This document shows, piece after piece, positions 44,051 to 53,331 of a stretch of 64,000 nucleotides of DNA. Every line of letters begins with the position of its first letter. Position 1 is the stretch's first letter. The stretch is taken from contig NZ_JAHEBV010000001.1 in NCBI RefSeq assembly GCF_024642085.1, forward strand, positions 1-64,000. The letters are read 5' to 3'. A model generated the notes under the pieces. That model ran no database searches, had not been told where the DNA came from, and saw nothing but the letters and a program-made list of their open reading frames with translations. Position numbers and translations under genes: made by a program. Source of the stretch: Novosphingobium sp. (GTDB lineage: Bacteria > Pseudomonadota > Alphaproteobacteria > Sphingomonadales > Sphingomonadaceae).

Positions 44051-45541
44051 TCAGCCGGGCACCTTCTCGCGCACGCGGCGGAATTGCATCACCCCGTCAT
44101 CGATCGGGGCCTGGCGCATGTCCTTGCGGTCACGCCGGTAATCCTGGTTGAGCCGCCACGGCAGGCTTGCAGCATTGCGCGGCATAAGATGCTTGCCGCG
44201 CTGGATGTATCCGGAGGAGAAATCGAAGATGTCATCCTCGTCCGGTTCGTGCCCTGCTTCCAGCACCGGCACGGCCACCTGCATCTTGAAAGCATCCAGC
44301 TGTTTCAGCAGACGGGTGATGTACTGCGCGACGATGTCGACCCGCAGGGTCCAGCTGGCGTTCAGATACCCGAACACGCCCGCCATGTTGGGCACGTTGG
44401 AAAACATGCAGTTGCGGTAAAAGAACTTCTTGCCGAAATCGACCGGCTCGCCATCGACGCTGACCGCGATCTTGCCGGCAAAGGTCATGGTCAGACCGGT
44501 TGCGGTGACGATGATGTCGGCGTCCAGATGCTTGCCCGATTTGAGCAAAATGCCGGTTTCATCGAAACGGTCGATGTGATCGGTGACGATGGCTGCCTTG
44601 CCGGCATTGACCGCTTCGAAAAAGTCCGCGTCGGGAACCAGGCACAGGCGCTGCTCCCACGGATTGTAGGGCGGCAGATAGTCTTCAGCCGTGTAATTGT
44701 CGCCCAGGTGCTGCTTGATCTGCGTGGTCAGGAAATCCTTGACCTTTTCGGGCGCGGTCCGGGCGCGTTTGAACACCAGATCCTGCATGAAGATGTTTTT
44801 GGCCCGGGTCAGGCTGTATGCCGCCTTTTCGGGCAGAACCTTGCGCAGGGCGTTGGCCAGGCCGTCCTTGGCAGGGCGGGTCGCCATCCAGGTCGGCGTG
44901 CGCTGCAGCATGGTGACATGGCCCGCACCGCCCTGCGCCATGGCCGGTACGATGGTGACAGCCGTTGCCCCCGATCCGATCACCACCACCTTTTTGCCGG
45001 CATAGCCAAGATCTTCGGGCCAGAATTGCGGGTGGATGATGGTACCCTTGAATGTGTCACGCCCGGGGAACTGCGCGTCATAGGGGCTATCGTAATCGTA
45101 GTAACCCGATCCCAGGAACAGAAAGCGGCATTTGATCCGGGCCTGTCCGGCGCCTGCACTGTCAGTTACGACGGTCCACAAGCCTTCGCCGCTGTCCCAA
45201 TCGGCGCTGATCACGGTCTGCCCCATGCGCAGCCTGGACCGCAGGCCGTATTTGTCGATGATCTTGTCGAGGTAGGAAAGGATCGAAGGCCCGTCGGCAA
45301 TCGACTTTTCATGGGTCCACGGTTCGAACACGAAGCCCAGCGTGTGCATGTCGCTGTCCGAACGGATGCCGGGATAGCGGAACAGGTCCCAGGTCCCGCC
45401 ATAGTTGTCGCGCCGGTCGACTATTGCAAAGCTTTTACCCGGGCAATCACGGGTCAGATGAACCGCCATGCCGATGCCGGACAGGCCCGCACCGACAATC
45501 AGCATATCCAGAACTTCGTCGATCTGGGTTACGGCGTTCAT
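44051..45541 (-). CDS. FAD-dependent Baeyer-Villiger-type monooxygenase
   Basis: This 496-residue flavoprotein has an FAD Rossmann motif GAGLSG (17-22), the Baeyer-Villiger fingerprint F-x-G-x-x-x-H-x-x-x-W-P at 164-175 (FKGTIIHPQFWP) and a second Rossmann VVVIGSGATAV for NADPH. Such enzymes insert oxygen next to ketones or oxidise heteroatoms using NADPH and oxygen. The ATG at 45541 follows AAGGAGAG; upstream extension to 45631 is not conserved-looking. Substrate unknown. Confidence 0.9.
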   Translation of the reverse strand: MNAVTQIDEVLDMLIVGAGLSGIGMAVHLTRDCPGKSFAIVDRRDNYGGTWDLFRYPGIRSDSDMHTLGFVFEPWTHEKSIADGPSILSYLDKIIDKYGLRSRLRMGQTVISADWDSGEGLWTVVTDSAGAGQARIKCRFLFLGSGYYDYDSPYDAQFPGRDTFKGTIIHPQFWPEDLGYAGKKVVVIGSGATAVTIVPAMAQGGAGHVTMLQRTPTWMATRPAKDGLANALRKVLPEKAAYSLTRAKNIFMQDLVFKRARTAPEKVKDFLTTQIKQHLGDNYTAEDYLPPYNPWEQRLCLVPDADFFEAVNAGKAAIVTDHIDRFDETGILLKSGKHLDADIIVTATGLTMTFAGKIAVSVDGEPVDFGKKFFYRNCMFSNVPNMAGVFGYLNASWTLRVDIVAQYITRLLKQLDAFKMQVAVPVLEAGHEPDEDDIFDFSSGYIQRGKHLMPRNAASLPWRLNQDYRRDRKDMRQAPIDDGVMQFRRVREKVPG

Positions 45542-45640
45542 GGCGCGGCTCTCTCCTTGACTGCGTTTCAGTCTTAATCGGCCACTTAACAGAGCCGATG
45601 CGGGATTGCCAGCGCCTTGCCTCTTTGGCACTCCGCTGCA

Positions 45641-46615
45641 ATGCCGATCATCGCCTCACGCCGCTACGAACATGGCAAGCCATCGCCAGTCAGTCCGCCG
45701 CTGGACGGCGCGGCGCGCGATACCCTGCCGCCGCACGTTTTTGACTGGACCGGGCTGTGCGATCCTTCTGCTCAGGAAATGGACACGGTGCGCCGCCAGT
45801 TTGGCCTGCATCCTCTGGCGGTGGAAGATGCGCTTTCCCCCACGCAAATGCCCAAAGTGGAAATCTATGGGCAGCAGCTGTTCATCGTCGCCCGGACCGT
45901 GGCCATGCCCGAAGGCGATAATCTGGACTATGGGCAAACGGCGATCTTTCTGGGCCGCGATTTTCTGGTTTCGGTGCGGCTGGGTTCAACCCGCAGCCAC
46001 GATCAGCTGCGCGAACGGCTGGAAGGGGACTGTGACCGGCTGGCCGAAGGACCGGACTATGTCGCCCACGCCATCCTTGATTTCATTGTCGATGGCTATC
46101 AGCCGGTGCTGGAAAAGCTGGAAGAAGCTGTGGTGGCGATGGAAGAGCAGGCGATTTTCCGGTTTCCCGCCCCGTCGACCATTCGCCGCATCTTCCGTCT
46201 GCGCCGCCAGTTCCGCCGCTTTTCGCGGATAATCGGCCCGATGCAGGAGGTGTGCGAGCGGCTGGCCACGACCGAGCTGCCGGTGGTCGATCCCGGCGCG
46301 CGGATATGGTTTCGCGACGTGCTCGACCATGTCCGCCGTACTTTGAGCCGGACGGATGCCTTGCGCGAAACGCTGGCCAGCGTGGTCGAAACCGCAAGCC
46401 TGCTTGAACAGCACCGCCAGGGTGACATGACCCGCCAGCTGGCCGCATGGGCTGCGCTGCTGGCCGTGCCCACTGCGATTGCCGGGATCTATGGCATGAA
46501 CTTCGATTATATGCCCGAACTGCACAGCAAGTGGGGCTATCCCGCAGTCTGGGCCGTGATCCTGACCATCTGCGGCGCATTGTGGCTGCGCTTCCGGCGG
46601 ATCGGCTGGCTGTAG
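45641..46615 (+). CDS. corA: CorA family magnesium/cobalt transporter
   Basis: This 324-residue protein has the N-terminal regulatory domain, a long stalk helix and two C-terminal membrane helices with the selectivity motif YGMNF in the loop between them. CorA forms a pentameric channel for divalent cations. It begins MPIIASRRYEHG at an ATG with little upstream leader, and its stop is 1 nt from that of the convergent serine hydrolase. Confidence 0.92.
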   Translation: MPIIASRRYEHGKPSPVSPPLDGAARDTLPPHVFDWTGLCDPSAQEMDTVRRQFGLHPLAVEDALSPTQMPKVEIYGQQLFIVARTVAMPEGDNLDYGQTAIFLGRDFLVSVRLGSTRSHDQLRERLEGDCDRLAEGPDYVAHAILDFIVDGYQPVLEKLEEAVVAMEEQAIFRFPAPSTIRRIFRLRRQFRRFSRIIGPMQEVCERLATTELPVVDPGARIWFRDVLDHVRRTLSRTDALRETLASVVETASLLEQHRQGDMTRQLAAWAALLAVPTAIAGIYGMNFDYMPELHSKWGYPAVWAVILTICGALWLRFRRIGWL

Positions 46616-46616
46616 T

Positions 46617-48014
46617 TTAGCGCGGCATCACGATGAACTGTTCCCACCGACCCTTTTCGCCGGGTTCGGCATAGGTGATCAGGACCAGTTTCTGTCCGTC
46701 CTTATAATTCAGTGCAAAATTGCGATTGACGAAGCCGCCGCGCAGCCGGGGTTTGCCAAGCGCCTTTACCTCCTGCGGAACGCCAAGCGGTGACAGGCTT
46801 TGCGCATAGTCCGCCAAGGTCTGCGGTGTGAAATAGAACCGGGCATTGGCGGTGAAGCGCGCCGGATCAAGCTTGCTTGCAGTCAGTTCGGCCAGAGTCG
46901 CGCGGATGTCTTCATCGCGCGCAGCTTCGCCGATGTCAGCCTGCACTGCCTTGGGCAGCACGACGTCGGCAATCTGGTCGGTCAGCGTGTCAGGGACACC
47001 GGCAAAGTCGGCATTGGTCAGCACGACCACGGCCACCTTGTCATCAATCCAGGTGCTGCTTTGTGACAGGAAACCAACCGATTCGCCGCCGTGGTCAATC
47101 ACGGTGCGGCCTTTGACCTGATGCTTCGATACCCCCAGGCCATAGCCGCTGGCCGTTCCGTCTGCCAGCCGCACCGGCGTTTCCATTTCCTCCCAATCCT
47201 CACGCGGAAGCAGGCTGCGGTTCATCCGCGCCACATCCCATCTGGCAAGTTCGGCGGCGGTCATCGACAGTTCGCCTGCGGCCCACAGCCAGCCGCGCGC
47301 CGGCGGCGTCGCTACGCGGACCGGCCCCAGTGCCGCGCGGTGATAGCCCTGGGGAAATGCGGCGCCGTTGGTTTCGTCCAGCTTGTAGGGCTTGATCCCC
47401 AGTGGTTTGAACAGACGCGCATCAAATTGCTGCCACAGCGGTTTGCCGCCGGCCTTCTCGGCGATCAGACCCGCAACGACATAGCCGGTGTTGGAATACT
47501 GCATCCGTGTGCCCGGCTGATAGTCAAGCGGCTTGCTGGCCCAGCGGTCAATGATCCCTTGCGGCAGGGTTGGCCTCGTCATGTCGGAAAACAGGTAATC
47601 CTGCGGCCAGAAATCCTGCAAACCCGACGTGTGCGACAGCAGCTGGCGCACGGTCATCCGATCGGCGCCGGATACCGCGGGCAGCCATTTGCTCACCGGA
47701 TCATCAAGCCGCAACTTGCCGTCATCCTCTAGCAGCAGCAGCAGCGCGGCCAGGAACTGCTTGGAATTCGACGCGATCTGATAAGGCAGTTTTTCAGTCG
47801 CCACCGGGATCCGTTCCGAAGCCTTGCCCCATGCCTTGTCGAGCACGATCTGCCCGCCGCGCACCACGGCGACCTGCGCTGAAGGCACGCCCGTTTCCTT
47901 CAGCGTCCTGGTAACCGCCTGATCGATAGCGGTCTGTTCGGCGGGGGTCAGCGCCTGGGCCACAACGGGCAGGGGCAGGGTGAGTGCGACAAGCGCGAAA
48001 GCATGACGAAGCAT
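46617..48014 (-). CDS. secreted serine hydrolase, beta-lactamase/class C family
   Basis: This 465-residue protein has a signal peptide (about 1-19), the SxxK motif ASNSKQF (S82, K85), YxN (Y173-S-N175) and DHGGES near residue 320, characteristic of class C beta-lactamase-fold hydrolases (esterases, D-aminopeptidases). There is a C-terminal domain of about 120 residues after the catalytic fold. Substrate cannot be fixed; it is not necessarily a beta-lactamase. Confidence 0.88.
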   Translation of the reverse strand: MLRHAFALVALTLPLPVVAQALTPAEQTAIDQAVTRTLKETGVPSAQVAVVRGGQIVLDKAWGKASERIPVATEKLPYQIASNSKQFLAALLLLLEDDGKLRLDDPVSKWLPAVSGADRMTVRQLLSHTSGLQDFWPQDYLFSDMTRPTLPQGIIDRWASKPLDYQPGTRMQYSNTGYVVAGLIAEKAGGKPLWQQFDARLFKPLGIKPYKLDETNGAAFPQGYHRAALGPVRVATPPARGWLWAAGELSMTAAELARWDVARMNRSLLPREDWEEMETPVRLADGTASGYGLGVSKHQVKGRTVIDHGGESVGFLSQSSTWIDDKVAVVVLTNADFAGVPDTLTDQIADVVLPKAVQADIGEAARDEDIRATLAELTASKLDPARFTANARFYFTPQTLADYAQSLSPLGVPQEVKALGKPRLRGGFVNRNFALNYKDGQKLVLITYAEPGEKGRWEQFIVMPR

Positions 48015-48186
48015 CGCGCCACGCTAGACCAGCCTGCGCGGCGATCAACCCTGCCCTTTCGCCGCAATCGACGAACGGCTAGATCCACTCTACTGGCGAG
48101 CAGCAGGGGCCGGGCCGATGCTTGCCCGTTTCGGTGCACGGCACATACCGCCAGGCTGCGCTAGGCAAGCGAAGGACATGACCAGA

Positions 48187-49116
48187 ATGGCCGCACAGGG
48201 CAGCAATACCACCATCTTCATCGCGCTGGCGGCCAATGTCGGAATCGCGGCAGCCAAGTTCGTTGCCGCGGCGATGACCGGGTCATCGGCAATGCTGACC
48301 GAAGGGGTTCACAGCCTGGTCGATTCGACCAACCAGCTGCTGCTGCTTTACGGGCGCAAGCGCGCGGGCAAGCCGCCCGATGCGCTGCATCCGTTCGGCT
48401 ATGGGCGCGAGCTCTATTTCTGGAGCTTTGTCGTCGCGATCCTGGTCTTTGCGCTGGGCGCCGGGGTATCGATCTACGAAGGCGTGCTGCACATTCTTGA
48501 TCCTGAACCGGCGGTCAGCCCGTTGATCGCCTTTGCCGTGCTGGGCATCGCCTTTGCCCTTGAAGGCTGGTCGACCCTGGCGGCGCTGCGCGATTTCAAC
48601 GCGGCGCGGCGCGGCACGATCTGGCAGGAAATCCGCAACACCAAGGACGCGACCACGCTGGTTATCCTGCTGGAGAACTCGGGCGCGATGGTCGGGCTGG
48701 TGCTGGCGGCGATGGGTCTGGCGCTCAGCCTCGTTACCGGCAACCCGATGTGGGACGGCCTTGCCTCGGTGATTATCGGGCTTGTGCTGGGCGTGCTGGC
48801 GCTGGTGCTGCTGTTTGAGGCCAAAGGCCTGCTGATCGGCGAAGCGGCCGATCCCGAGCTGGTCGCCGGGATCCGTGATTGTGCGCAGTCCCACGCCGAA
48901 ATAGAGGCGGTCTACGACGTGATGACCCTGCATTCATCGCCGACCATGGTCACGGTGATCATCAGCGCCAACTTCGACGATGCGATCACCGCGCGCGACG
49001 TGGAACGTACGGTCTGCGCGATCGAGACAGAGGTGGCACACCGGTTCCCGATCGTCGCGCGGGTCTATGTCCGCCCGTTTGATCGCGGGTCCGATACGCC
49101 GCAACTGGCGGGCTGA
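48187..49116 (+). CDS. cation diffusion facilitator family transporter
   Basis: This protein of about 309 residues has six membrane helices and a C-terminal cytoplasmic ferredoxin-like domain. Helix II contains TEGVHSLVDSTNQLLLLYG, with His and Asp of the metal site, and helix V SLVTGNPMWDGLASVIIG. The family exports zinc, cobalt, iron or manganese. ATG 48187 is the best placed (GAAGGA upstream); 48178 is an alternative. Confidence 0.88.
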   Translation: MAAQGSNTTIFIALAANVGIAAAKFVAAAMTGSSAMLTEGVHSLVDSTNQLLLLYGRKRAGKPPDALHPFGYGRELYFWSFVVAILVFALGAGVSIYEGVLHILDPEPAVSPLIAFAVLGIAFALEGWSTLAALRDFNAARRGTIWQEIRNTKDATTLVILLENSGAMVGLVLAAMGLALSLVTGNPMWDGLASVIIGLVLGVLALVLLFEAKGLLIGEAADPELVAGIRDCAQSHAEIEAVYDVMTLHSSPTMVTVIISANFDDAITARDVERTVCAIETEVAHRFPIVARVYVRPFDRGSDTPQLAG

Positions 49117-49162
49117 TCGGGCACCGCGCCGGGACTACCCCCGCGCGGTGCCGATCAAGCGC

Positions 49163-50830
49163 TTAACCCCAGCGGCGCTGGCCGCCGCCGTTGGGCTTCT
49201 TGCCATTCCCGCTACCGCCGCCATTGCCGCGGCGCGGCTGGCCATCCCCGCGCGGCTGGCCGCCGGTGGCGGGGCGCACGGCATCGCGGTGGATCTTGAC
49301 CGGACGGTCGCCGCGCTCACCCTGCGGGGCACTGCGCGGACGGTCATCGCGGCGCTGGCCGTGCGGGGTATCGCGGCGGGTATCACGGCGCGGTTCGCCC
49401 TGGGCACTGCGCGCGTCGCGTTCTTCGCCGGAAAGCGGGTTGAACACCGGACCACGCGGGGCCGACGCGCGGCGGGCATCGCCCATGCGCTCGTTGCGGA
49501 TATACTGGTCGCGGCTTTGCCCGTCGCGGCCCTGGCCGCCGTTCGAACGGTTGTTGTTGGGCCGCGCACCGCGGCCCCCGCGGCCCTTGGCATCGCGCGC
49601 TTCGCGGCGGGCGTCCTGTTCGGCCTCGGCCGGCTTGCGGCTGGGGGCAGGCAGGCTAGCGGCATCCTTCTGGAAGTTGTCGGGCAGCGGAATGGTGGCC
49701 AGCTTTACGCCCGTCAGCTTTTCGATGTCGCGCAGATACGGCTTTTCGTCCGGCGCCACAAAGCTCAGCGCGGCACCGTCCGCCCCGGCGCGCGCAGTGC
49801 GGCCAATGCGGTGAACGTACTGTTCGGCCACGTTGGGCAGCTCATAGTTGAACACATGGCTGACCCCCGAAACGTCGATCCCGCGTGCGGCGATGTCGGT
49901 CGCGACCAGCACCGGCGTGCTGCCTTTGCGGAAAGCGGCCAGCGCGGCGGTGCGCTGGGCCTGGCTTTTGTTGCCGTGGATCGCGGCGGCGTTGACCCCG
50001 GCGGTCGACAGGTGGCGCACCACACGGTCGGCACCGTGCTTGGTCCGGGTGAACACCAGCGCGCGTTCAATCTCGGTGCTGCCATCGTCCTTGGCGGTCA
50101 GGCCCTTGCGCAGTGACAGGGTCAGCAGCGCCTGCTTTTCGGCCTGATTGATGAATACCGCGTACTGTTCCACCCGTTCGGCAGTGGTCGCCTGGGGGGT
50201 CACTTCGACGCGGACCGGGTTGGATATGAACTGGCGGCCCAGATCGGCGATTGCGCGCGGCATGGTGGCTGAAAAGAACAGGCTCTGCCGGTCCTTGGGC
50301 AGCATCGCCGAAACGCGCTTCAACGGCACGATAAAGCCCAGGTCCATCATCTGGTCCGCTTCGTCCAGCACGAAGATTTCGACATTGCGAAGGGTCAGCG
50401 CGCGCTGGTCGATCAGGTCGAGCAGGCGGCCCGGCGTAGCCACCAGCACATCGCAGCCCGGCACCAGGGCGCGGGCCTGCTTGCCCACGGGGATGCCGCC
50501 GAACACGCACTGGACCGACAGGTTGAGAAACTTTGCATAGCCGCGCATGTTCTCGGCAATCTGGGCGGCCAGTTCGCGCGTGGGGCTTAGCACCAGCATC
50601 CGGCACGAAGCGCTGGTGCGCCCCTTGGGATTGGCAGCCAGGCGGTGGAGCGAAGGAAGCGAGAACGCGGCGGTCTTGCCGGTGCCGGTCTGGGCAATGC
50701 CCAGCAGGTCGCGGCCTTCCAGCAGGGCGGGGATCGCCTGGCGCTGAATCGGGGTGGGATCGGCATAGCCCTTGGCATCAAGCGCACGGATCAGTGGCTC
50801 GGCCAGGCCAAGGTCGGAAAAATAGGTCAT
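49163..50830 (-). CDS. rhlE: DEAD-box RNA helicase, RhlE type
   Basis: This 555-residue helicase has the Q-motif (PTPIQRQAIP), AQTGTGKTAAF, PTRELAAQI, VATPGRLLDLI, LDEADQMMDLGF, SATMP, and HRIGRTARAG. After about residue 400 comes a basic, Arg/Gly/Asn-rich tail (RRDTRRDTPHGQRRDD), typical of RhlE and CsdA-like proteins for RNA binding. The family unwinds structured RNA, often in cold adaptation or ribosome assembly. The upstream gap of about 620 bp contains a putative promoter and several inverted repeats. Confidence 0.95.
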   Translation of the reverse strand: MTYFSDLGLAEPLIRALDAKGYADPTPIQRQAIPALLEGRDLLGIAQTGTGKTAAFSLPSLHRLAANPKGRTSASCRMLVLSPTRELAAQIAENMRGYAKFLNLSVQCVFGGIPVGKQARALVPGCDVLVATPGRLLDLIDQRALTLRNVEIFVLDEADQMMDLGFIVPLKRVSAMLPKDRQSLFFSATMPRAIADLGRQFISNPVRVEVTPQATTAERVEQYAVFINQAEKQALLTLSLRKGLTAKDDGSTEIERALVFTRTKHGADRVVRHLSTAGVNAAAIHGNKSQAQRTAALAAFRKGSTPVLVATDIAARGIDVSGVSHVFNYELPNVAEQYVHRIGRTARAGADGAALSFVAPDEKPYLRDIEKLTGVKLATIPLPDNFQKDAASLPAPSRKPAEAEQDARREARDAKGRGGRGARPNNNRSNGGQGRDGQSRDQYIRNERMGDARRASAPRGPVFNPLSGEERDARSAQGEPRRDTRRDTPHGQRRDDRPRSAPQGERGDRPVKIHRDAVRPATGGQPRGDGQPRRGNGGGSGNGKKPNGGGQRRWG

Positions 50831-51048
50831 GAAAATCTTTCAAATTGAAGCAGCGCGCGCACGGGACATCCGCTCGACACGAAGCAAGGCCGAATGGCCC
50901 GTTGCGTTTCGATGCGACCCTGCGTGAAGAAGGTGGCTTCAGGTTCAGATCGACCGGGCATTCGGGGCGGCCATCCTTGGAAAAGGGGCCTCACGCTGCG
51001 CCGAACTGCCATGCGGGGGATACCCGCCGGACCGGTCGTGTTGCCGCG

Positions 51049-51077
51049 CCTATATGCTGCGTTGCGGAATAACGCAA
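51049..51077 (-). promoter_or_regulatory. putative sigma-70 promoter for rhlE
   Basis: Minus-strand TTGCGT (51077-51072), a 17-nt spacer and TATAGG (51054-51049) resemble a housekeeping promoter. It overlaps the inverted repeat TGCGTT/AACGCA at 51058-51076. Transcription from here would give a leader of about 210 nt before rhlE. Confidence 0.45.
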
Positions 51078-51079
51078 GG

Positions 51080-51451
51080 AAATTGCGTGGGCCACGCGTT
51101 TGCCCGACTGCGCGGGTTTGATCCTGATCGCCGATTTTCCTACACCCGCTGCGCCTGCTAACTTTCGCGGGCCATGACTTGCAGCTTCTTCTGTCCAATC
51201 CCAGCGCGCGAAATCGGTGCGACACCTGCGCTATTCATGCCGGCATCCCTGGTCATGCCGCGTCCGGCTGGCTTTGGCAGTGCAGCGCATTTCGGCGCGC
51301 AGACCTAGCTTGGAACGCGTGCTGGACGCAAAAGTCCATTCTCCGCCATAGGTCGGCGGATTTCCTTGCATGAACCCTGTGATCTTGGTGTGAACTTCCG
51401 CGCCGGGCCGTGTGAACTTAGGCGTCCGCGCACCCCTGGGGAAAGCGCGTG
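51080..51451. other. gene-free stretch with small inverted repeats
   Basis: Between the putative rhlE promoter and the end of rimO I find no protein with coding support. A 13-bp palindrome GCGTGG-G-CCACGC lies at 51085-51097. A hairpin TCCGCC/GGCGGA lies at 51342-51360, followed by ATTTCC on the plus strand; this could end rightward transcripts. The region might hold a small RNA. Confidence 0.35.
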
Positions 51452-52834
51452 TCAGGCTGGTTCGATGACGCCGAACAGGTCGTGGGCATCGGCATCTTCG
51501 ATCCGGGCGTGGACGATCTGGCCGGGCTGGAGCGTTGCCGGCACATCGCGCAGGTATACGGCGCCGTCAATTTCGGGGGCATCGGCCTGGCTGCGCGCGG
51601 TGGCGCCCACGTCGCCGTCTTCGTCGGGCTCGCCAACCTCGTCGATGATCACCGGCAGCAGGCGGCCGACCTTGCCGGCCAGCTTGGCAGCGCTGATCGC
51701 TTCGGTTTTGGCCATGATCCGGGCGTAGCGTTCTTCCTTGACCGCTTCGGGCACAGGATCGGGCAAGCGGTTGGCGGCGGCGCCTTCGACCGGTTCGAAC
51801 CGGAATGCGCCAACACGGTCAAGCTGGGCTTCATCGAGCCAGTCGAGCAGATACTGAAAATCGGCCTCGGTTTCACCAGGGAAGCCGACCACGAAGCTGG
51901 AGCGGATTGTCAGATCGGGGCAGATGGCGCGCCAGGCCTTGATCCGTTCCAGCACCTTGGCCTCATTCGCGGGGCGCTTCATTGCTTTGAGGACGCCAGG
52001 CGCGGCATGCTGGAAGGGAATGTCAAGGTAGGGGGTGATCAGCCCCTGGGCCATCAGCGGGATCACCGCATCGACGTGGGGGTAGGGGTAGACATAGTGC
52101 AGGCGGACCCACGGCGGCACGCCTTCCGGCGTGCGCAGGCCGCCCAGTTCGCGGGCCAGGTCGGTCATGTGGGTGCGGACGGCATTGCCTTTCCACAGCC
52201 GTTCCTCGTGCCGCACATCGACACCGTAGGCGCTGGTATCCTGGCTGATGACGAGAAGCTCGCGGGTGCCGGCGGCGACCAGCTTTTCCGCTTCGCGCAG
52301 CACGGCGTCGATGCGGCGGCTGGCCAGTTTGCCGCGCAGGCTGGGGATGATGCAAAAAGCGCAGGCGTGGTTACACCCCTCGCTGATCTTGAGATAACTG
52401 TAATGGCGCGGGGTCAGCTTGATGTCTGGTTGCGGGATCAGATCGATGTACGGGCCCTGGGTGGGGGGCGCAGCCTCGTGCACCGCTTCGACCACGGCTT
52501 CGTACTGGTGCGCGCCGGTAACGGCCAGAACGGCGGGGAACTTGGTCCGGATCAGCTCGGCCTCATTGCCCATGCAGCCGGTGACAATCACCCGGCCGTT
52601 CTCGGCAATCGCCTCGCCGATGGCGGCAAGACTTTCCTCTTTGGCGCTGTCAAGGAACCCGCAGGTGTTGACCAGCACCACATCGGCCCCCTGGTAATCG
52701 GGCGACATGGCGTATCCATCGGCGCGCAGCCGGGTAAGGATGCGTTCGCTGTCGACCAGTGCCTTGGGGCAACCAAGCGAGACCATGCCGATGCGCTTCT
52801 GATCGGGGATAGATGTGGGAGTTTGCAGGCTCAT
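51452..52834 (-). CDS. rimO: ribosomal protein S12 methylthiotransferase
   Basis: This 460-residue radical-SAM enzyme has an N-terminal UPF0004 domain ([34 protein letters not shown] with cluster cysteines), the radical-SAM motif CNHACAFC and a C-terminal TRAM domain. It methylthiolates an Asp residue of S12. It lies on the minus strand; no associated gene is seen beside it. Confidence 0.96.
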   Translation of the reverse strand: MSLQTPTSIPDQKRIGMVSLGCPKALVDSERILTRLRADGYAMSPDYQGADVVLVNTCGFLDSAKEESLAAIGEAIAENGRVIVTGCMGNEAELIRTKFPAVLAVTGAHQYEAVVEAVHEAAPPTQGPYIDLIPQPDIKLTPRHYSYLKISEGCNHACAFCIIPSLRGKLASRRIDAVLREAEKLVAAGTRELLVISQDTSAYGVDVRHEERLWKGNAVRTHMTDLARELGGLRTPEGVPPWVRLHYVYPYPHVDAVIPLMAQGLITPYLDIPFQHAAPGVLKAMKRPANEAKVLERIKAWRAICPDLTIRSSFVVGFPGETEADFQYLLDWLDEAQLDRVGAFRFEPVEGAAANRLPDPVPEAVKEERYARIMAKTEAISAAKLAGKVGRLLPVIIDEVGEPDEDGDVGATARSQADAPEIDGAVYLRDVPATLQPGQIVHARIEDADAHDLFGVIEPA

Positions 52835-52908
52835 CGGGGGCGGCCCTTACACCCGCGCTGCACAAAGTGCTACCGCGTTGGTGCAACGATAAAAGCAGGA
52901 GAGTCGCA

Positions 52909-53304
52909 ATGGGTCCGGTAAACTGGTTGGCGGTGGGGATCGGCACCGTGCTGTTCTTCCTGGTGGGGGCAGTATGGTATGGCGCGCTGTTTGCTGTGCC
53001 GTGGCAGCGCGAGGTTGGCGTGGGCGAAGCGCCGCGCGGCTCTGCCGTGGTCCGGGTGATGGGGCTGACCCTGTTGTGCGAGTTTCTGGTGGTGTCGACG
53101 CTGGGTCACCTGCTCGCCCGCACCCAACCCCAGCCGCATGTGGTGATGATGATGGCGCTGGGCCTGGCGCTGACCGTGATGGCCCCTGCGATCGGGATCA
53201 ACTATGTCCACCAGCGCAAGTCGGTTGGTCTGTTCCTGATCGATGCGGGCCACTTTGTGGTTGGCATGGCGGTGGTGGGGGCGGTGTTCGTGCTGCTGGG
53301 ATAA
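52909..53304 (+). CDS. DUF1761 membrane protein
   Basis: This 131-residue protein has four membrane helices (about 5-25, 45-66, 75-97, 105-130) and the DUF1761 opening NWLAVGIGTVLFFLVGAVWYGALF. Function unknown. The start is supported by AGGAGAGTCGCA. It is divergent from rimO and convergent with the potassium channel gene. Confidence 0.88.
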   Translation: MGPVNWLAVGIGTVLFFLVGAVWYGALFAVPWQREVGVGEAPRGSAVVRVMGLTLLCEFLVVSTLGHLLARTQPQPHVVMMMALGLALTVMAPAIGINYVHQRKSVGLFLIDAGHFVVGMAVVGAVFVLLG

Positions 53305-53331
53305 TCCTTTCCCCGGAAGGGAAGGGGGCGG

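Noticed and set aside
46617..48014. Calling the serine hydrolase a beta-lactamase resistance gene
   Set aside because: The SxxK, YxN and HGG motifs are shared with esterases and D-aminopeptidases, and the long C-terminal domain is not typical of class C beta-lactamases.
51310..51335. EcfG promoter in the rhlE-rimO gap
   Set aside because: GGAAC is present, but the sequence 16-17 nt downstream is AGTC, without GTT at the right place.
51449..52921. A 490-codon plus-strand frame opposite rimO
   Set aside because: rimO has complete UPF0004, radical-SAM and TRAM motifs; the opposite frame is a shadow.
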